The translations under genes were made by a program, and so were the position numbers. A stretch of DNA of 64,000 nucleotides from NCBI RefSeq assembly GCF_027531905.1, contig NZ_JAPZSU010000039.1, positions 1 to 64,000 of the forward strand. Direction: 5' to 3'. Each line of letters opens with the position of its first letter. The first letter of the stretch is position 1. The DNA is from Flavobacterium sp. (GTDB taxonomy: Bacteria > Bacteroidota > Bacteroidia > Flavobacteriales > Flavobacteriaceae). Of this stretch, positions 58,561-64,000 are shown in pieces. Below the pieces are notes generated by a model. The model was given only the letters and a program-made list of their open reading frames with translations. It was not told the origin of the DNA and did not search any database.

Positions 58561-61500
58561 ATGAAAAAAAAATACTTAAATACTATTTTAAGCACGTTAA
58601 GCTGTTTAATGATGTTACTCATTGGCAGTATGGATCAAGTAAATGCACAAAACGTTAGTTTTGCAAAACGAGGTGTTTCTAGAACAATAAATGGGGATTT
58701 CCAGATGATTGGAAACACCAATCTTACATTAGTTAGCTACTCAGATAATACCAACAATAGTAATAATGATATGAAGGTAGTTGACATTGATGGTGATAAT
58801 TCAACAACAAATTCTTCTTCTGCAACCTTAAATTTTTCCACAGAAAATGGTGCTGATATCAATCAAACAACCATTTTATTTGCTGGTTTGTATTGGTCAG
58901 GTCGAACTGACGAAGACGTTACTGATGCTCGTAAAAAACAAATAAAAATTAAAGGACCAACTGGAGGCTATGTAAATTATACCGCTTCTGAAATTAGATA
59001 TCCTGGAACCGAAAACATGTATGTTGGATTTGTTGATGTCACTAGTTTAGTACAGTCCAAACGTAATGGATCCTATACGGTAGCTGACATTGCAGTTAGC
59101 ACTGGAGATGGTGGATCTATTGGATATTATGGAGGTTGGGGAATGATAGTTGTATATGACAATCCAAAAATGAATCTAAGAGATATTTCCGTTTTTGATG
59201 GATACGCATTTATAGACGGTTCTGAAAAAACTAACTTTACCTTAGATGTTACAGGAATTAATACGCTAAAGTCAGGTGCTGTAAATATGAAAATAGGTTT
59301 AATGACTGGTGAAGGTGATGTTGATATTCCAGGAGATTATTTTGAAATAAAGAACCAAAGCAATGACTGGATAAGTTTAAGCCATCTAGATAATTCCACT
59401 TCAAATTTCTTCAATAGCTCGGTGTACCCTAGAGGGACTAGAATTCCTGATTTAAAAAACAACACAGGAGTAGATGTTAGTATGTTTACAATTCCGAATG
59501 TAAATAATTCAGTAATTAAAAACGAACAAACTTCTGCAACATTCCGATATGGTTCTGTACAAGATACTTACGTTATTTATTGCTTAACAACCTCTTCTGA
59601 CGCCTATTTACCTGGAATTAAAATGACTAAAACCTGTACTCCAGGTTGTTATTCAACTATTGGCAGTCAATTAACATATCAATTTGATGTCAAAAATGAT
59701 GGAAATGCACCACTTAATACAGTTGTTGTTACCGATCCGAAAACATCAACACCAGTATACTCCTCAGGTGATACTAATTCAAATAACATTTTAGATATAA
59801 ACGAAACTTGGATATTTAAAGCAAATTATACGGTAACAGCTAATGATTTAAATAGTCTAAGTATAGTTAATACAGCAGAAGTTACTGCCAAAGATCCACA
59901 ATCAATATCGGTCAAATCTACTACTAGTAATACCGTGTATAAGACAATAATTGCCAACGCAGGAATAGATCAAACGCAATGTGAAACTGCTACTGCAACA
60001 CTTTCTGGAAACACGCCTGCTGTAGGAACTGGAACTTGGACTTTGGTAAGTGGAGCTGGATCCATTACATCGCCTTCTTCTGCAACTTCTGAAATAACAG
60101 GACTTGGCTATGGAGCAAATGTATTCCGTTGGACAATTAGCAATGGAACATGTACTGCTTCATCTGATGAGGTTACTATTACTAGATATAAAAATCCTTC
60201 AACTACCAACGCAGGAATAAATCAAACGCAATGTGAAACTGCTACTGCAACACTTGCTGGAAACACGCCTGCCGTAGGAACTGGAACTTGGACTTTAGTA
60301 AGTGGAGCTGGATCCATTACATCGCCTTCTTCTGCAACTTCCGGAATCACTGGCCTTGGCTATGGAGCAAATGTATTCCGTTGGACAATTAGCAATGGAA
60401 CGTGTACTGCTACTTCTGATGAGGTTACCATTACTAGATATAAAAATCCTTCAACTGCCAACGCAGGAATAGATCAAACGCAATGTGAAACTGCTACTGC
60501 AACACTTGCTGGAAACACGCCTGCTGTAGGAACTGGAACTTGGACTTTAGTAAGTGGAACCGGATCCATTACATCACCTTCTTCTGCAACTTCTGAAATA
60601 ACAGGACTTGGCTATGGAGCAAATGTATTCCGTTGGACAATTAGCAATGGAACATGTACTGCTTCATCTGATGAGGTTACTATTACTAGATATAAAAATC
60701 CTTCAACTGCCAACGCAGGAATAGATCAAACGCAATGTGAAACTGCTACTGCAACACTTACTGGAAACACGCCTGTTGTAGGAACTGGAACTTGGACTTT
60801 AGTAAGTGGAGCTGGATCCATTACATCGCCTTCTTCTGCAACTTCCGGAATCACTGGCCTTGGCTATGGAGCAAATGTATTCCGTTGGACAATTAGCAAT
60901 GGAACATGTGCTGCTACTTCTGATGAGGTTACCATTACTAGATACAAAAATCCTTCAACTGCCAACGCTGGAATAGATCAAACGCAATGTGAAACTGCTA
61001 CTGCAACACTTGCTGGAAACACGTCTGCCGTAGGAACTGGAACTTGGACTTTGGTAAGTGGAACCGGATCCATTACATCGCCTTCTTCTGCAACTTCTGA
61101 AATCACAGGACTTGGCTATGGAGCAAATGTATTCCGTTGGACAATTAGCAATGGAACATGTGCTGCTACTTCTGATGAGGTTACCATTACTAGATACAAA
61201 AATCCTTCAGCTGCCAGTGCTGGAATAGATCATACGCAATGTGAAACTGCTACTGCAACACTTACTGGAAACACGCCTGTTGTAGGAACTGGAACTTGGA
61301 CTTTAGTAAGTGGAACCGGATCCATAACATCACCTTCTTCTGCAACTTCTGAAATCACAGGACTTGGTTATGGAGCAAATGTATTCCGTTGGACAATTAG
61401 TAATGGAACATGTGCTGCTACTTCTGATGAGGTTACCATTACTAGATACAAAAATCCTTCAACTGCCAATGCAGGAATAGATCAAACGCAATGTGGGAAT

Positions 61501-64000
61501 GGAAATTTTACAGTTTCAGCAAATATTGCAACAGTAGGTATTGGGACATGGACAATAGAAAGTGGATCAGGAAGTATTGCTGATATCAATTCGGCTTCAA
61601 CAGAAATTTTAAATATTCCAATTGGAACTTCAACCGTTTTAAAGTGGAAAATTGTCAATGGCAATTGTAGTACAGAGGACACCATAATATTGCATAATAA
61701 TAATTGCTCCATCGACATCACAAAAGACGGTGTTTATGTAGATAGCAACAATGATGGAAAAACAAATGTAGGTGATATTGTTTTTTACAACTTTGTAATC
61801 AAAAACACAGGAAATGTAACATTGACTAATGTAACCGTTACTGACAATAATGCTATGATAAATGGTGGGCCAATTGCATCACTTGCTGTTGGAGCGTCTG
61901 ACAGCACTACATTCTCAGGAACTCATGTGATTACCCAAGAAGACATCAACAAAGGATACGTTTATAACTTAGCTTTGGCTACTGCCAAAGATCCAAATGA
62001 CAAACCAGTAACTGATACTTCTTCAGACCCAACGCCTTGTGCCACTTGTCCTAAAAATCCAGAGTGTGCGGATTGTACTATTACAGAATTGAATCAAAAT
62101 CCAAGTATTGAGGTGGTAAAAACAGCAATTACAACAAGTTTTGCTAAAGTTGGAGATATAATCAATTATGTAATTACAGTTAAAAATAATGGAAACGTTA
62201 GTTTGAATCAAGTAATGGTTAAAGACCCATTAACAGGTTTAAATGCAACCATTGAAATATTAGCTACAGGTGAAACTCGAGAGTTTCCTCAAAGCTATAT
62301 GGTAACACAAGAAGATTTGAACAAAGGTTCTGTGCTAAATATTGCCTCTGCTTCTGGCAAAGATCCTAAAGGAAATACTGTTTCTGATGAGGATAGCGAA
62401 ATAGTTAGCGAAAAAGAAACTCCAATTGACGCTGTAAATGATACAGCTGGACCAATCGTAGGAGTAAATCAAATTACAACTAACGTAATTAATGTTTTCA
62501 CAAATGACACATTAAACGGAACTGCTGTAAAGCCAAATGATGTGATACTTACAACAGACAATTCTAACCCATATTTACATTTAAACGAAGATGGCTCTGT
62601 TGATGTTTTAGCAAATGCACCGGAAGGGACTTTGATACTAAATTATCAGCTATGTGAAAAATTGAACACATCTAATTGTGATACTGCAACTGTTACCATT
62701 ACAATTGTAAAACCAGTTATGACAGTTACGACTGAACCTATTTGTATCAATGATGTACCTTATTTAAAATACAGTGCAACAGCCGTAAACTTTACTCCTA
62801 CAAACGGTGTTACTTTAACATGGATGGACAATACTAATAAAATCGTTAGTACAATGACTAATTTACCATTGAGCGGACAAGTTTTATGGCCTGGTGCTAC
62901 CGTTGATGCAAATGGTATAGGAACAGACTGGCCTGGTTGGTTGCTGGTTGATAATAAATGGATACAAGCAGCGGATGGATTTGAAAACATAAGACCAACA
63001 GCGTCTGTGACTTTTGCTTTAAATCCTGAAGTAACTGTTATTTTAAATTATCCTCCTTCCGATCCATTCTGTACTTCAAGACCAACATTTAAAATTGATG
63101 CCGTTGATGATACAGCTGGGCCAATAAATGGTTTCTATGGAGAATCTAATATTTTAAATGTTTTCACCAATGATACATTAAATACAGTTGCTGTAAATCC
63201 AAAAGAGGTAAATTTAAAAGAAATAACAAACAGCTCTAATGGTTTATTGACTTTAAATAGTAATGGATTTGTGGATGTTAAACCAAATACACCTTCCGGA
63301 ACCTATCAAATAACCTATCAAATTTGCGAAAAAGCAGATGCTTCTAATTGTGATACGGCTGTAGTAACTGTTACTGTTATAAATACACCTCCAGCTGCAC
63401 CTCCAATTCCAATTTTCGCAGAGGATGATTTAGTAAAGAATGTAAATGGTGCTATTGGCGCTACAAAAATTCTTAATATTTTTACCAATGATGTTTTAGA
63501 TAAAAAAACACCAACGCTAAATACTGTTACTTTAACCCTTGTTACTCCAGACCCAACAGGAAGTCTAACTTTAAACCTTGATGGTACTATAGATGTAAAA
63601 GCCGGTACTCCAGCAGGAACTTACACTTTTGTGTATCAAATTTGTGAAATCGGTAAACCAACAAATTGTGATACAGCTACAGTCACTGTGACCGTAATGT
63701 GTAATGATTTTACCAAAGTTTATGGCAAAATTACTAATGTAGATACCAATACTCCATTGTCTAATGTACCAATCACTTTAAAACCATTAAACGGAACTCC
63801 TGGACCAGTACTTTTCAGAGTTACTAAAGCAGACGGTTCATACTCTTTTGATAATATGGTGGCTGGAGAGTATGTTTTACAAGTTCAAGATGCCAACTTA
63901 AATAGTGCCTATGAGTTATTCAACACAACTCCTAGTTTCTTGATTATTAAAGTTGAAAAATGTAATTACTCAAAAAGCGACTTTGGTTACGGCAAAACAG
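58561..64000 (+). CDS. Giant secreted repeat protein/adhesin (DUF11-like, PKD/Ig-like repeats, carboxypeptidase-regulatory-like domain); 3' end outside window
   Basis: Continuous frame from MKKKYLNTILSTLSCLMMLLIGSMDQVNAQ to window end (at least 1813 codons); GDIVFYNFVIKNTGNVTLTNVTVTD and GDIINYVITVKNNGNVSLNQVMVKD DUF11-type repeats; YGKITNVDTNTPLSNVPITL near the end. Absent from the ORF track, presumably because no stop codon is in the window. Confidence 0.9.
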   Translation, partial: MKKKYLNTILSTLSCLMMLLIGSMDQVNAQNVSFAKRGVSRTINGDFQMIGNTNLTLVSYSDNTNNSNNDMKVVDIDGDNSTTNSSSATLNFSTENGADINQTTILFAGLYWSGRTDEDVTDARKKQIKIKGPTGGYVNYTASEIRYPGTENMYVGFVDVTSLVQSKRNGSYTVADIAVSTGDGGSIGYYGGWGMIVVYDNPKMNLRDISVFDGYAFIDGSEKTNFTLDVTGINTLKSGAVNMKIGLMTGEGDVDIPGDYFEIKNQSNDWISLSHLDNSTSNFFNSSVYPRGTRIPDLKNNTGVDVSMFTIPNVNNSVIKNEQTSATFRYGSVQDTYVIYCLTTSSDAYLPGIKMTKTCTPGCYSTIGSQLTYQFDVKNDGNAPLNTVVVTDPKTSTPVYSSGDTNSNNILDINETWIFKANYTVTANDLNSLSIVNTAEVTAKDPQSISVKSTTSNTVYKTIIANAGIDQTQCETATATLSGNTPAVGTGTWTLVSGAGSITSPSSATSEITGLGYGANVFRWTISNGTCTASSDEVTITRYKNPSTTNAGINQTQCETATATLAGNTPAVGTGTWTLVSGAGSITSPSSATSGITGLGYGANVFRWTISNGTCTATSDEVTITRYKNPSTANAGIDQTQCETATATLAGNTPAVGTGTWTLVSGTGSITSPSSATSEITGLGYGANVFRWTISNGTCTASSDEVTITRYKNPSTANAGIDQTQCETATATLTGNTPVVGTGTWTLVSGAGSITSPSSATSGITGLGYGANVFRWTISNGTCAATSDEVTITRYKNPSTANAGIDQTQCETATATLAGNTSAVGTGTWTLVSGTGSITSPSSATSEITGLGYGANVFRWTISNGTCAATSDEVTITRYKNPSAASAGIDHTQCETATATLTGNTPVVGTGTWTLVSGTGSITSPSSATSEITGLGYGANVFRWTISNGTCAATSDEVTITRYKNPSTANAGIDQTQCGNGNFTVSANIATVGIGTWTIESGSGSIADINSASTEILNIPIGTSTVLKWKIVNGNCSTEDTIILHNNNCSIDITKDGVYVDSNNDGKTNVGDIVFYNFVIKNTGNVTLTNVTVTDNNAMINGGPIASLAVGASDSTTFSGTHVITQEDINKGYVYNLALATAKDPNDKPVTDTSSDPTPCATCPKNPECADCTITELNQNPSIEVVKTAITTSFAKVGDIINYVITVKNNGNVSLNQVMVKDPLTGLNATIEILATGETREFPQSYMVTQEDLNKGSVLNIASASGKDPKGNTVSDEDSEIVSEKETPIDAVNDTAGPIVGVNQITTNVINVFTNDTLNGTAVKPNDVILTTDNSNPYLHLNEDGSVDVLANAPEGTLILNYQLCEKLNTSNCDTATVTITIVKPVMTVTTEPICINDVPYLKYSATAVNFTPTNGVTLTWMDNTNKIVSTMTNLPLSGQVLWPGATVDANGIGTDWPGWLLVDNKWIQAADGFENIRPTASVTFALNPEVTVILNYPPSDPFCTSRPTFKIDAVDDTAGPINGFYGESNILNVFTNDTLNTVAVNPKEVNLKEITNSSNGLLTLNSNGFVDVKPNTPSGTYQITYQICEKADASNCDTAVVTVTVINTPPAAPPIPIFAEDDLVKNVNGAIGATKILNIFTNDVLDKKTPTLNTVTLTLVTPDPTGSLTLNLDGTIDVKAGTPAGTYTFVYQICEIGKPTNCDTATVTVTVMCNDFTKVYGKITNVDTNTPLSNVPITLKPLNGTPGPVLFRVTKADGSYSFDNMVAGEYVLQVQDANLNSAYELFNTTPSFLIIKVEKCNYSKSDFGYGKT
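59953..61464 (+). repeat. Six tandem 252-bp (84-aa) in-frame repeats, plus a diverged seventh unit to ~61710
   Basis: (A/T)NAGI(D/N)QTQCETATATL-GNTP-VGTGTWTLVSG-GSITSPSSATS-ITGLGYGANVFRWTISNGTC-A-SDEVTITRYKNPS- starts at 59953, 60205, 60457, 60709, 60961, 61213; diverged unit at 61465. Confidence 0.95.

Noticed and set aside
59953-61464. Regular repeats considered as CRISPR-like or satellite DNA
   Set aside because: 252-bp period is in frame, encodes 84-aa units, and lacks distinct spacers; protein repeat explains it.
58437-62990. Minus-strand ORFs over the giant adhesin (58437, 61482, 62023, 62760)
   Set aside because: Antisense to a long, clearly coding, signal-peptide-bearing frame; short and composition-biased.

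Overview
AT-rich Bacteroidota (Flavobacterium-like) chromosomal window, mostly housekeeping and metabolic genes with short, repeat-rich intergenic regions. Recognisable content: tail of an IS630-like transposase at the left edge; a di-haem peroxidase; a DJ-1/PfpI - hypothetical - MerC-like membrane protein - tyrosinase - mono-haem lipoprotein cluster; an M48 protease; an M1 aminopeptidase; recG; an RND/TolC efflux locus; a bestrophin; pheT; rho; a NarL-type regulator and a TPR histidine kinase; truA; an MsbA-like ABC exporter; lpdA; cysK, a cysteine desulfurase, cysE and cysM; a polyphosphate cluster (sixA-like, ppk1, ppx); and, running off the right edge, a giant secreted repeat protein of at least 1813 aa that the ORF track omits because it has no stop in the window. 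The strongest unexplained signals are intergenic. (1) A dispersed element family has conserved flanks around a palindrome whose sequence differs in every copy while remaining self-complementary (5 candidate copies). (2) A 197-bp MITE-like element with perfect 16-bp terminal inverted repeats and a 9-bp target duplication is inserted into one of those copies. (3) A ~200-bp structured element family has 3 copies; the best has terminal inverted repeats and a 6-bp target duplication abutting the recG stop codon. (4) Six 252-bp in-frame repeats in the giant adhesin form a mosaic of a few variants. (5) Two genes look lesioned: a frameshift at about 3240, and a start/stop-damaged lipoprotein at 53520-53984. 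No tRNA, rRNA or CRISPR array was recognised.
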